A stretch of 40,493 nt of DNA from a virus, in IMG/VR virus record IMGVR_UViG_3300035438_002375, positions 1 to 40,493 of that record; one strand, given 5' to 3'. Below are positions 24,604 to 31,900 of the stretch, piece by piece. Made by a program: the position numbers and the translations under genes. How positions within the stretch are numbered: the first letter of the stretch is position 1; the number at the start of each line of letters is the position of its first letter. The notes below the pieces were generated by a model. It saw nothing but the letters and a program-made list of their open reading frames with translations. It searched no databases and had not been told where the DNA came from.

Positions 24604-25428
24604 ATAGAATTTTCCGTGGTCTTTCGCTTTTTTGAAGTGTAATTTATATCCCAATTTCTCAATCATAAGTTTTCCCATCTTTATTCCGTTGAAAACATCT
24701 TCAACAACGACATATTCATCAGGTGAATGATAGTCGTAATATCCAATCGAAAAATTTATACAAGAAAAATCAAATTTACTTCTCAATGCATAAACATCAG
24801 TATAGGGGTGAACCATATAATCTATGTAATCCTTATGCATGTTCTCTGTCAACACTTCATCACAACTTTTGAAAAATTCTGAGTTTCGGTCAAACATAAC
24901 TTGACCAGAACATGTTTCAGTAACCATCCAATTCTCGGGTGCGTCAAATTGAATTGCATATCCTACGTTGTCGAAAAATTTAATATCACAATTTCTTGAC
25001 CCGTGACAGCCAGTTTCTTCTGACACGAAGAAAGCAGCTTTCAAATAGGGTAACTCTGATAATAATTTCAGACAAGCAAAAACTCCGGCTTTATCATCTC
25101 CACCGATACCTGTAGGAGAACCGTTTACGTCGTAAGCCTTTAAGGATAGTTTTAACTCTCCTTGAGCATTTGGTAACTGCTCTTCTCGAATTATCAAATG
25201 TCTAATGGAGTGAACAGTATCAGTATGAGATACAACACAAGGATAATAAAAATCATTATCCACTTCGGAAATTTTTTTGGTCGCATAAATGTTACCACGC
25301 TCATCAACATAATTTTCAATTTTATTTTCTTCTAGCCAATCGAGTATGAATCTTATCATAAATTCTTCTTGATAAGTTACAGTAGGAACTGATAATACTT
25401 CTTTCAGGAATAATAAATCGTTTTGCAT
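24598..25428 (-). CDS. M20-like metallopeptidase, short form
   Basis: 276 residues. Motifs of the M20/M28 co-catalytic metallopeptidases: SHTDT (67-71), GIGGDDKAGV (107-116, bridging Asp), SEETG (136-140, catalytic Glu and ligand) and FDAP (161-164), and a late HPYTD. Such enzymes hydrolyse di- or tripeptides or deacylate amino acids. It is about 100 residues shorter than bacterial peptidase T and seems to lack most of the lid/dimer domain. No signal peptide, so cytoplasmic. It converges on the metalloprotease with a six-base overlap. A host-type promoter lies only four bases before the ATG. Confidence 0.82.
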   Translation of the reverse strand: MQNDLLFLKEVLSVPTVTYQEEFMIRFILDWLEENKIENYVDERGNIYATKKISEVDNDFYYPCVVSHTDTVHSIRHLIIREEQLPNAQGELKLSLKAYDVNGSPTGIGGDDKAGVFACLKLLSELPYLKAAFFVSEETGCHGSRNCDIKFFDNVGYAIQFDAPENWMVTETCSGQVMFDRNSEFFKSCDEVLTENMHKDYIDYMVHPYTDVYALRSKFDFSCINFSIGYYDYHSPDEYVVVEDVFNGIKMGKLMIEKLGYKLHFKKAKDHGKFYL

Positions 25429-25432
25429 TACA

Positions 25433-25463
25433 CAAATGTACTACAAATCGTGCAATTCTCCAA
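25433..25463 (-). promoter_or_regulatory. Possible Bacteroidetes-type promoter, leaderless
   Basis: Minus-strand TTG (25461-25463), 20 bases, TACATTTG (25433-25440), then GTGTAATG-type junction to the peptidase start. The spacing implies an almost leaderless mRNA. Alternatively it is a variant (CATTTGT) of the TATTTAT box. Confidence 0.45.
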
Positions 25464-26484
25464 TTTTAAATAATTCAGGTTGATATAATAAATTATAAAA
25501 ATTCTGTTCTTTCATGGAAAATGTCTTTTCCTTCAAATCTTTTCTCAATTTAACAATAACTTCCTGTTTTGGATAATCGTAGGCTTGGATGGAGAATTTA
25601 ACTTTATTAGACCTATCCTTTGGCAAATCATACAGTACACCTTGTTTGAATTTACTTTCAATTCTTTCAACCATGGAAATAAAGTTTTTTGACTCCTCTT
25701 CATTTTCCATAATTTTTTCAATTATGGAATCTAATTCTTTTTCGACCTCCCTATTGAAGTATTCACTGTCAAAACCATCTGACGATTGATATTCCCAAGT
25801 ACTATCACTCCACCCACCTTCAGGCGTATATTCTGATTTTAGATATTTTTTCAAAATTTTTTCGAATGACAGTGTCAATTGACCACTATAAACATATTGT
25901 TCAAATACTTTACCTATTTCAAATTTTAAAAAACCGTTTTTATACTCCATACCAAGTTGCGAAAAATAATCATCCAAATCTCTTTGAATTACATTTTGTG
26001 CAGCATCTTTCATTTGATTATCCCTTTCTTGTGAATAATCATTTATCATCGCTCGAACATTTTTTGGGAAAAGTCTTTGCAAAGTGTGAGCGAAGACACT
26101 AAGAAAATCAATGTCTTGTGAAAAGGGTTGTTTCATAACAAATCTTGAAATAGTTTCAAATTTTTCCCAATTATCACCATCCAACTCATCCCATAAACCA
26201 TAACCTTCTTCAAAATCGGTTTCAGAGTTATCAGGACCGTATATGTAATAACCTGTATATGGATTTGAGATACTATTATAAAACCAAATATCATCATCAG
26301 AAATATCAATCATTTTCAATAAATCTGATTCATTTTCAAACTCATATGTTACCAAACTTTTACTCAAATCATCATAATTCACATCCACTTTATAAATTTG
26401 TGGTATGAGATTTTTCAAATCTGAAGAATCAATTTTACCTTGAATAAAATTTTTTAAAGCAACAAAAGAATCAAATTTTCCCAT
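25441..26484 (-). CDS. Hypothetical protein, 347 aa
   Basis: Start chosen at the ATG at 26484 (MGKFDSFVALKNFIQGKIDS). A longer frame runs up to 26595 but would enter the tmRNA and cross its promoter, and a TATTTAT box ends four bases before 26484. The protein is acidic, rich in Tyr, Phe and Ser, with an aromatic segment (DDIWFYNSISNPYTGYYIYG). No catalytic motif recognised. It resembles in style other large phage proteins of unknown role. Confidence 0.7.
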   Translation of the reverse strand: MGKFDSFVALKNFIQGKIDSSDLKNLIPQIYKVDVNYDDLSKSLVTYEFENESDLLKMIDISDDDIWFYNSISNPYTGYYIYGPDNSETDFEEGYGLWDELDGDNWEKFETISRFVMKQPFSQDIDFLSVFAHTLQRLFPKNVRAMINDYSQERDNQMKDAAQNVIQRDLDDYFSQLGMEYKNGFLKFEIGKVFEQYVYSGQLTLSFEKILKKYLKSEYTPEGGWSDSTWEYQSSDGFDSEYFNREVEKELDSIIEKIMENEEESKNFISMVERIESKFKQGVLYDLPKDRSNKVKFSIQAYDYPKQEVIVKLRKDLKEKTFSMKEQNFYNLLYQPELFKIGELHDL

Positions 26485-26488
26485 ATTG

Positions 26489-26495
26489 ATAAATA
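26489..26495 (-). promoter_or_regulatory. TATTTAT box, 4 bases before a start codon
   Basis: Coding-strand CTGTATTTATCAATATGGG. It fixes the start of the 347-aa gene. Confidence 0.6.
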
Positions 26496-26499
26496 CAGG

Positions 26500-26530
26500 T
26501 TTGGAATTAAAATATTTATTCTTATATTTG
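26500..26530 (+). promoter_or_regulatory. Bacteroidetes-type promoter of the tmRNA
   Basis: TTTG (26500-26503), 19 bases, TATATTTG (26523-26530), full consensus. The tmRNA 5' end lies 20 bases downstream, leaving a short leader for RNase P to remove. Confidence 0.8.
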
Positions 26531-26550
26531 TAAAAGTTATTTGAAATTAC

Positions 26551-26940
26551 GGGGAAGAAATGGCATCGATTGGCGTGTATAGGTATAGGTGGCACGTAGG
26601 AGCTAAATTACCTCCTTAAAAACTGATTTAAAACACAACTGGCAATACTTTTGCTAAAATGGCTGCTCTCGGTCTTATCGCTGAGGAAGCTGTTGTTAAA
26701 GCTTGATAGTTTTGACAACGTCGGGTCGGTTAGGACATATAACCTAGGAACAGAAGTCCATTATACGGGTCACAGGTCAGAGCTCGTTTAAAATAATTCT
26801 GAGACCAAGTTGTTTGTAGGTAGGTTTCTCACATATATCAAACCTAATATTTCGGAACATTGAGAAACAATGTTGTAATAAACGTGTAGTCACTTATAGT
26901 TATCGCGAACAAGACACGGGTTCGACTCCCGTCTTCTCCA
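26551..26940 (+). ncRNA. ssrA: tmRNA (ssrA), phage-encoded, with unusual tag
   Basis: 390 bases. The 5' end GGGGAAGAAATGGCATCGAT has the tmRNA signature GGGG-N-N-GA-UGG-UCGA. It pairs with the 3' end TCTTCTCC to give an acceptor stem with the G3-U wobble needed for alanylation. The T arm is ACGGGTTCGACTCCCGT. A tag frame follows in-frame TAA (26629-26631): with GGC at 26641 as resume codon it reads GNTFAKMAA, LGLIA, EEAVVKA, then TGA TAG tandem stops (26704-26709). Bacteroidetes tags as I recall them begin with Gly and end YALAA. This one is longer and ends VVKA. CCA is not fully encoded (CCG). The role is ribosome rescue and tagging. Confidence 0.92.
26641..26706 (+). other. tmRNA tag reading frame
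   Basis: 21 codons from GGC, starting GNTFAKMAA and ending EEAVVKA, followed by TGA TAG. The Gly start matches Bacteroidetes tags. The exact resume codon is inferred. The next possible ones are ACT and ACA just upstream. Confidence 0.6.
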
Positions 26941-26954
26941 CCGCAGACTTTTTT

Positions 26955-26988
26955 GAGTTCTTGACATATTTATTAGTATGTCGAACTC
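26955..26988 (+). promoter_or_regulatory. Hairpin covering the homing endonuclease start codon
   Basis: GAGTTC (26955-26960) pairs GAACTC (26983-26988), and GACATA (26963-26968) pairs TATGTC (26977-26982). That is twelve base pairs with a TT bulge. The ATG (26978-26980) is in the stem. The TATTTAT box (26967-26973) is in the 5' arm and loop. Confidence 0.75.
26967..26973 (+). promoter_or_regulatory. TATTTAT box inside the start-codon hairpin
   Basis: Four bases before the ATG. A transcript starting from it would lack the 5' arm of the hairpin. Confidence 0.65.
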
Positions 26989-27634
26989 AAATAAGTCAAA
27001 AAAATATCATTTTATATACAAGACAACAAACCTCCTCAATAATAAATTTTACGTTGGAATGCATTCAACAACAAACCTGAACGATGGTTACATAGGGAGT
27101 GGAACTAATTTAAGATTTGCAATAAGAAAATACGGTCCGAATAATTTCAAATTCGAAATTCTCGAATGGTGTATCAATAGAGAAGAGTTGATAAAAAGAG
27201 AAAAGGAAATTATAAACGAGAATTTTCTAAATGACCCGAATTGTTATAATTTGAAACCTGGTGGTACTGGCGGGTTTAATAATCCAACTCACCAATACAA
27301 GTGTTCTAAAGCCGCGGGTATAAAACATAGAGAAATGTTGAAATCCGACCCAAATTATAGAAAAAAAATTTCACTATCCCGTATTGCGTCAAATGAAAAA
27401 AATCATAAAAATGGAAAATTAAAATCAATACAAGACTCTTACTCCTGGCTCGGAAAAAAACATAACGAAGAAACAAAGAAAAAAATAGGTGAAAAAAATT
27501 CAATAAGCCAAAAAGGGAATAAAAATTCACAATTTGGTACAAAATGGATTACAAATGGTTATGAAAATAAAAAAATCAAAAAAACAGAACCTCTACCCCT
27601 AAATTGGGTATATGGAATAACAAAATTAAAATAG
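26978..27634 (+). CDS. GIY-YIG homing endonuclease, free-standing
   Basis: 218 residues. YHFIYKTTNLLNNKFYVGMHST (10-31) is the GIY-YIG motif (as FIY and YVG), followed by YIGSGTNLRFAIRKYGPNNF and FEILEW. The C-terminal part has NUMOD3-type DNA-binding elements (HNEETKKKIGEKNS, KGNKNSQFGTKW). It cuts cognate DNA lacking the gene and spreads by repair. It sits 38 bases after the tmRNA, so the tmRNA gene is the probable homing site. Expression looks gated by a hairpin over the start codon, with a phage box inside, as in T4 I-TevI. The gene is complete. Confidence 0.9.
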   Translation: MSNSNKSKKYHFIYKTTNLLNNKFYVGMHSTTNLNDGYIGSGTNLRFAIRKYGPNNFKFEILEWCINREELIKREKEIINENFLNDPNCYNLKPGGTGGFNNPTHQYKCSKAAGIKHREMLKSDPNYRKKISLSRIASNEKNHKNGKLKSIQDSYSWLGKKHNEETKKKIGEKNSISQKGNKNSQFGTKWITNGYENKKIKKTEPLPLNWVYGITKLK

Positions 27635-27637
27635 TTT

Positions 27638-28045
27638 ATGGGTACAGATTGTAATATATGTAGTAACAGATGTATGGGTTTTCCTGGTAATCACGGAGGA
27701 TGTTGTACAGTAGCTGAAAGGGATTTCATCATAGGTCCTCACCTTGATGCATATGATTTCGTTGATAGGTTATCGAACAAATTAGGCAGAGAAATCATGT
27801 TCAAAGAAGTTTTTATCACCTATGAAGAAGGTAAATCTCTTTTTCCTAACAAATCAACATGGCAAGACCCCAAAAATTTTCCCGCTCTTAGATTAGATTT
27901 TTTTAATCCCAAACTACCTTGTATTTTCTACAATCCACAGGTCAAATCATGTATGGTTTATGAAATCAGACCCCAAACTTGCTCCGAATTTGAATGTAAC
28001 TATCTCAGAGAACAAACTGAAAAAATGAATATTTCGGAAAATTGA
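27638..28045 (+). CDS. YkgJ-type Cys-cluster protein (metal-binding)
   Basis: 135 residues, starting three bases after the endonuclease. Cys spacing C5-x2-C-x3-C, GGCC, then PCIFY, SCMVYEIRPQTCSEFEC fits the CxxCxxxCC/YkgJ family, annotated as zinc- or iron-sulfur-binding, function unproven. Members are frequent in T4-like phages. The terminator at 28071-28110 follows. It was probably the neighbour of the tmRNA before the endonuclease entered. Confidence 0.85.
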   Translation: MGTDCNICSNRCMGFPGNHGGCCTVAERDFIIGPHLDAYDFVDRLSNKLGREIMFKEVFITYEEGKSLFPNKSTWQDPKNFPALRLDFFNPKLPCIFYNPQVKSCMVYEIRPQTCSEFECNYLREQTEKMNISEN

Positions 28046-28047
28046 AA

Positions 28048-28054
28048 TATTTAT
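28048..28054 (+). promoter_or_regulatory. TATTTAT box upstream of the hairpin leader
   Basis: GAAATATTTATAATAC directly after the YkgJ stop. A start from it would include the 28071-28105 hairpin in the leader. Confidence 0.35.
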
Positions 28055-28070
28055 AATACAGAAATATCAG

Positions 28071-28110
28071 TCCCATCCGCAACTCGAAAGAGTCTGTGAA
28101 TGGGATTTTT
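28071..28110 (+). terminator. Terminator with GAAA tetraloop
   Basis: TCCCAT (28071-28076) / ATGGGA (28100-28105), CGCA / TGTG and ACTC-GAAA-GAGT stack into one hairpin of 14 pairs, then T5. The T-run merges with the next TATTTAT box. Confidence 0.8.
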
Positions 28111-28116
28111 ATTTAT
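28110..28116 (+). promoter_or_regulatory. TATTTAT box fused to a terminator T-run
   Basis: GGGATTTTTATTTATAAAT, 21 bases before the ATG at 28138. The same spacing and leader precede the TonB receptor gene. Confidence 0.5.
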
Positions 28117-28137
28117 AAATCAATAAACAAAAAACAA

Positions 28138-28584
28138 ATGAAAAAACACATTTTGTTATTTTTTGCTATGGTATTCTCATTAGCAACATTTGCTCAGAAA
28201 AAAGGGGGATGGGACATTTCCGTTGGAGCAACAGCTATGGCACCGATTGCAAAAAATGTTGATTGGGATTCCAAAGCTTGGGGTCAAAAAGTAGATTTTT
28301 CCAAAAAAAATTGGAACGTCTCTTTTGGTTTCATGCAGAATAAAGCAGGTTTCGTTAGAATGCCGGCTTTAGTTGGATACCGTAAGCACCTCAAAAAAGG
28401 ACTCCATATCGGTCTTGATGGCGGTGTTACCTTCTTCAATGGACAAAAAGGACAATTTACTTATGCTCCTTCCATTGGTTATAGGATAAACAAAAGATGG
28501 TGCTTAGAACAATCAATTCTAAGAACTGTTAAAGATGGTAAACATTCAAGTCTTACAGGATTTGGATTAAAATATCACCTTTAA
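28138..28584 (+). CDS. Secreted small beta-rich (outer membrane) protein
   Basis: 148 residues. The ATG at 28138 is chosen because it begins a clean signal peptide MKKHILLFFAMVFSLATFA|Q. An upstream ATG at 28096 lies inside the terminator. The mature part alternates Gly, aromatic and polar residues (GWDISVGATAMAPIA, WNVSFGFMQN, YRKHLKKGLHIGLDGG, FTYAPSIGYRIN, SLTGFGLKYHL), as in a small beta-barrel of the Bacteroidetes outer membrane. The C-terminus ends with alternating aromatic residues (LKYHL). A phage-encoded envelope protein, unusual in a virulent phage. It shares its leader with the TonB receptor gene, so the two are probably co-regulated. Confidence 0.82.
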   Translation: MKKHILLFFAMVFSLATFAQKKGGWDISVGATAMAPIAKNVDWDSKAWGQKVDFSKKNWNVSFGFMQNKAGFVRMPALVGYRKHLKKGLHIGLDGGVTFFNGQKGQFTYAPSIGYRINKRWCLEQSILRTVKDGKHSSLTGFGLKYHL

Positions 28585-28605
28585 AAGTCTAAAAATTAAA
28601 CCAAA

Positions 28606-28719
28606 ATGAGTATGGAAAATTTTGAATTTTTATGGCATTGGCACTTTTTAGTAGGTGTCGTTGTCGGAGTTGTGGTGGGACCACATATCACAAAACTTAT
28701 TGGTAAGCTTAAAAAGTAA
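28606..28719 (+). CDS. Small single-span membrane protein, 37 aa
   Basis: MSMENFEFLWHWHFLVGVVV, then GVVVGPHITKLIGKLKK. One hydrophobic segment (about 9-26, GxxxG-like pattern) and a positive tail, so the N-terminus would face the periplasm. It starts 21 bases after the secreted protein and ends just before a strong terminator, so the two form a unit. Small phage membrane peptides of this type may act as superinfection or lysis modulators. No function can be assigned. Confidence 0.7.
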   Translation: MSMENFEFLWHWHFLVGVVVGVVVGPHITKLIGKLKK

Positions 28720-28728
28720 CCAAGAGAC

Positions 28729-28755
28729 CCCCCGAGAAATCGGGGGTTTTTTTTC
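28729..28755 (+). terminator. Strong terminator
   Basis: CCCCCGA-GAAA-TCGGGGG (28729-28746) then T8. GAAA tetraloop. Confidence 0.93.
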
Positions 28756-28760
28756 GCCTA

Positions 28761-28791
28761 TTGATTCTCAATTAAAAAATTATTAACTTTG
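28761..28791 (+). promoter_or_regulatory. Bacteroidetes-type promoter
   Basis: TTG (28761-28763), 20 bases, TAACTTTG (28784-28791). It points at the leader region of the TonB receptor, where a terminator-like hairpin waits at 28898-28929. Confidence 0.75.
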
Positions 28792-28796
28792 TGTTG

Positions 28797-28930
28797 TCGA
28801 TTGGGATTTTTGTTTTCGACAGGGTAGTTATGAAAGGGTGGAGAAATTTTATGAGTTTTTATCGACTGAACTATTTTAACAATTTTGAAAATACAATAAT
28901 CCCGTTGGCGCATGTCTTCGGGATTTTTTA
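28797..28930 (+). ncRNA. Candidate sRNA or attenuator leader
   Basis: The interval between a consensus promoter and a terminator hairpin, about 130 bases. It contains GTCGA/TCGAC inverted repeats (from 28796 and 28814) and a possible 35-codon frame from the ATG at 28830 (MKGWRNFMSFYRL...) that runs into the hairpin. It could be a free sRNA, a leader peptide gene or an attenuator for the receptor gene. Its ends are inferred from the flanking signals. Confidence 0.45.
28898..28929 (+). terminator. Terminator-like hairpin before the TonB receptor gene
   Basis: AATCCCG (28898-28904) / CGGGATT (28919-28925) with T6 (28924-28929), merging into the TATTTAT box. Confidence 0.75.
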
Positions 28931-28935
28931 TTTAT
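28929..28935 (+). promoter_or_regulatory. TATTTAT box before the TonB receptor gene
   Basis: GATTTTTTATTTATAAACC, 21 bases before the ATG at 28957. The following CAATAAACAAAA stretch is shared with the leader at 28117-28137. Confidence 0.5.
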
Positions 28936-28956
28936 AAACCAATAAACAAAACAAAC

Positions 28957-31900
28957 ATGAAAAAGCAAATCATGATGTCACTTTTATCCTTGTTCGTGAC
29001 TCTCGCATCTTTCGGGCAAATTACAACTTCTGCCCTGTCTGGTGTAGTGAAAAATGAAAAAGGAGATGCTTTAGCGGGAGCGTCGGTTCATGCTGTTCAC
29101 CAACCTACGGGTTCTGAGTATCGTGCAATCACAAACAAAGTTGGTATTTTCAACATTCCTGCTGTGCGTCCTGGTGGTCCTTATGTAATTCACGTTTCTA
29201 ATGTGGGTTACAAAATGAAGGAGCTTACAGACATCAATACAAATCTTGGTATTTCAACTACCTTGGAAATTGTGTTGGTCAATGAAGTTAAAACCCTTAC
29301 TGAAGTAGTTGTAAATTCAAACAAAAACAACATTTTCAGCTCAGGTAGAACCGGTGCGTCTCAGCAATTTGGAAGGAGAGAACTAACTTCTGTTCCCATT
29401 ACTGGTGCAAGAACTATTGACGGAATCACCAAGTACAACCCAATGGGTGACGGTCGTTCTTTCGGAGCTGCTGATAGCAGATTGAACAACTTCACAATTG
29501 ACGGTTCTCAGTTTAACAACGGTTTCGGTCTTGGTTCTTCAGCTCAGGCTGGTGGTAGAACTGGTTCAACTGCAATCTCTTTGGATGCGATTGACCAACT
29601 ACAAATCAACGTAGCTCCATTTGACATTCGTCAAAGTGGTTTCGTTGGTGCTGGAATCAACGCTGTTACAAGAAGTGGTTCCAACAAAGTAGAGGGTTCT
29701 TATTATCAGTTTAACAGAGACAACCAACGTTATGTTGGTAACAACGCTAAAGGAACTACTGTAACCGCTTCGAAATTCGAAGAAACTACAAGAGGTTTCA
29801 GATTAGGTGCTCCAATTATCAAAAACAAATTATTCATTTTTGGTAACTACGAAAACCTTACAAAAACTGAACCTGGTACGACTTGGATTTCACAAGGTTC
29901 ACCTTTAGCTGGTTCTCAAATCTCAAGAGTTCTGTATTCAGATATGAAAACTCTTTCTGATTTCATGAGAACAAATTTCAATTATGAGACGGGTCCTTGG
30001 GAAGGGTACAACAACTCAAACACTTCTGAGAAATTCTTGGTGAGAATGGACTGGAACATCAACGACAAGCACAAATTGACTGCTCGTTATGTTTGGCACA
30101 ATTCAGAAGCTGAGATAAACATTTCAAACTCTCAATCTGCAGGTGCAGGAAACAGAACTACTCAGTTCAACGCAATGAGTTTTAAGAACAGTGGATACAT
30201 CATTCAAGATAACACACGTTCTTCAGTATTAGAACTCAACAGCAAATTTTCTAATACCTTACACAACAACCTAATTGTTGGTTATGACAAGCAGATTGAA
30301 AATAGAGGATATCTTTCACAGATGTTTCCAACTATTGATATCATGAATGGTACCGCAACCTACGCTTCTGTAGGATTTGACCCATTCACTCCTGGTAACA
30401 AGTTGGACTATAACACTTTCCACATCACTAACAACTTGACCAAATTTATGGACAAGCACACAATTGTGGCTGGTGTTAACTTCGAGAAATATCGTTCTAA
30501 CAACTTATTCTTCCCCGCTTCAAACGGTGTATATATCTTCAATTCTTTGACTGATTTCTACACCGCAGCTAATCAATCATTAGCAAACGGTGGAAGACCT
30601 TCAACTCTTGCTCCTGCAAGATTCCAACTTCGTTACTCAGCGTTACCTGGTGGAATCGAACCAATGCAAGTTTTGAAAACATCTCGTCTTGACCTCTATG
30701 TTCAGGATGAGTATCAGTACAACGCTAATTTGAAAATCACAGGTGGTTTGAGAGCGGCTGTAATTGGTTTCGAAAACACGGCATTAGAAAATCCTGCAGT
30801 AACTGCAATGACTTTCGCTGGTGGTGAGAAATTCAACACAGGTGTTTTACCAAAAACACAAGTTCTCTTCGAACCAAGAATTGGTTTCAACTATAATCAC
30901 AAAGGTAAAAATGATTTACAAGTAAGAGGTGGTTCCGGTGTATTCACAGGTAGACCTCCTTATGTATTCGTTTCAAACCAAGTAGGAAACAATGGTGTTC
31001 TTACAGGATTTATCGATGTATCAGGTGCGGCAGCTGCTAACTACGGTTTCACAGCTAACCCTAACCAATACTTCATTCCTTCTACACCAACACTTCCTTC
31101 TACTTTTGATTTAGCATTCACTGACCCCAACTACAAATTCCCACAAGTATGGAAAACTAACCTTGCTGCAGACAAGAAGTTACCATTCGGATTTGTAGGT
31201 ACTGTGGAACTTATGTACAATAGATTTTTGAACGCTGTTCATTACTACAACGCTAACTTGGATGTTCCTGTAGGAGTATTCGCAGGTCCTGACAAAAGAC
31301 CTGTTTTCGCAAGAAACGATGCTGGCGTAAGAGTAAATGACAACGTATCTATGGGTGCGGTTTTAACAAACAGAAATGGCGCTTACAATACATCAGCAAC
31401 TATCGAGTTAAAATATCCAATCCAAAAAGGTCTTTGGGGTTCTGCAGCTTGGACTACATCACTTTCTAAAGACTTCATGAGTGCTGGTTCAATTGCTTCT
31501 GGTTCTTGGCAGTCAGCAAGAGCAATCAACGGAAACAACGACCTTCCTTTAGCTTTCTCTGATAACTGGATTCCTAACAGATTTGTTGGTCTTCTTGGTT
31601 ATAGATTAGAGAACGGTGCTAAGAAAGGTGCTGGTGCAACTACTGTAACTTTAGGTTATGTAGGACAACAAGGTAACCCATTCAGCTACTTCGTAGCGGG
31701 TGACCTAAACGGTGACAGAGTGAATAACAATGAACTTATCTTTGTTCCAAACAAAGGTTCGGACATCAAATTTGCTCAATTCACTTCAGGCGGTGTAACT
31801 TTCACTGAAGCTCAACAACAAGCAGCTTTTGACGCTTACATCGACCAAGACAAATATCTTTCTACAAGAAGAGGTCAATACGCTGAGAGAAACGCTCTCG

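Noticed and set aside
26485-26595. N-terminal extension of the 347-aa minus-strand gene
   Set aside because: It would run through the tmRNA 5' end and its promoter. A TATTTAT box directly precedes the ATG at 26484.
26641-26706. Treating the tmRNA tag frame as an independent small gene
   Set aside because: It has no start codon of its own and is fully explained as the tmRNA-encoded tag.
28096-28137. Upstream in-frame ATG of the secreted beta-rich protein
   Set aside because: It lies within the terminator hairpin and would bury the signal peptide. The ATG at 28138 gives a clean one.
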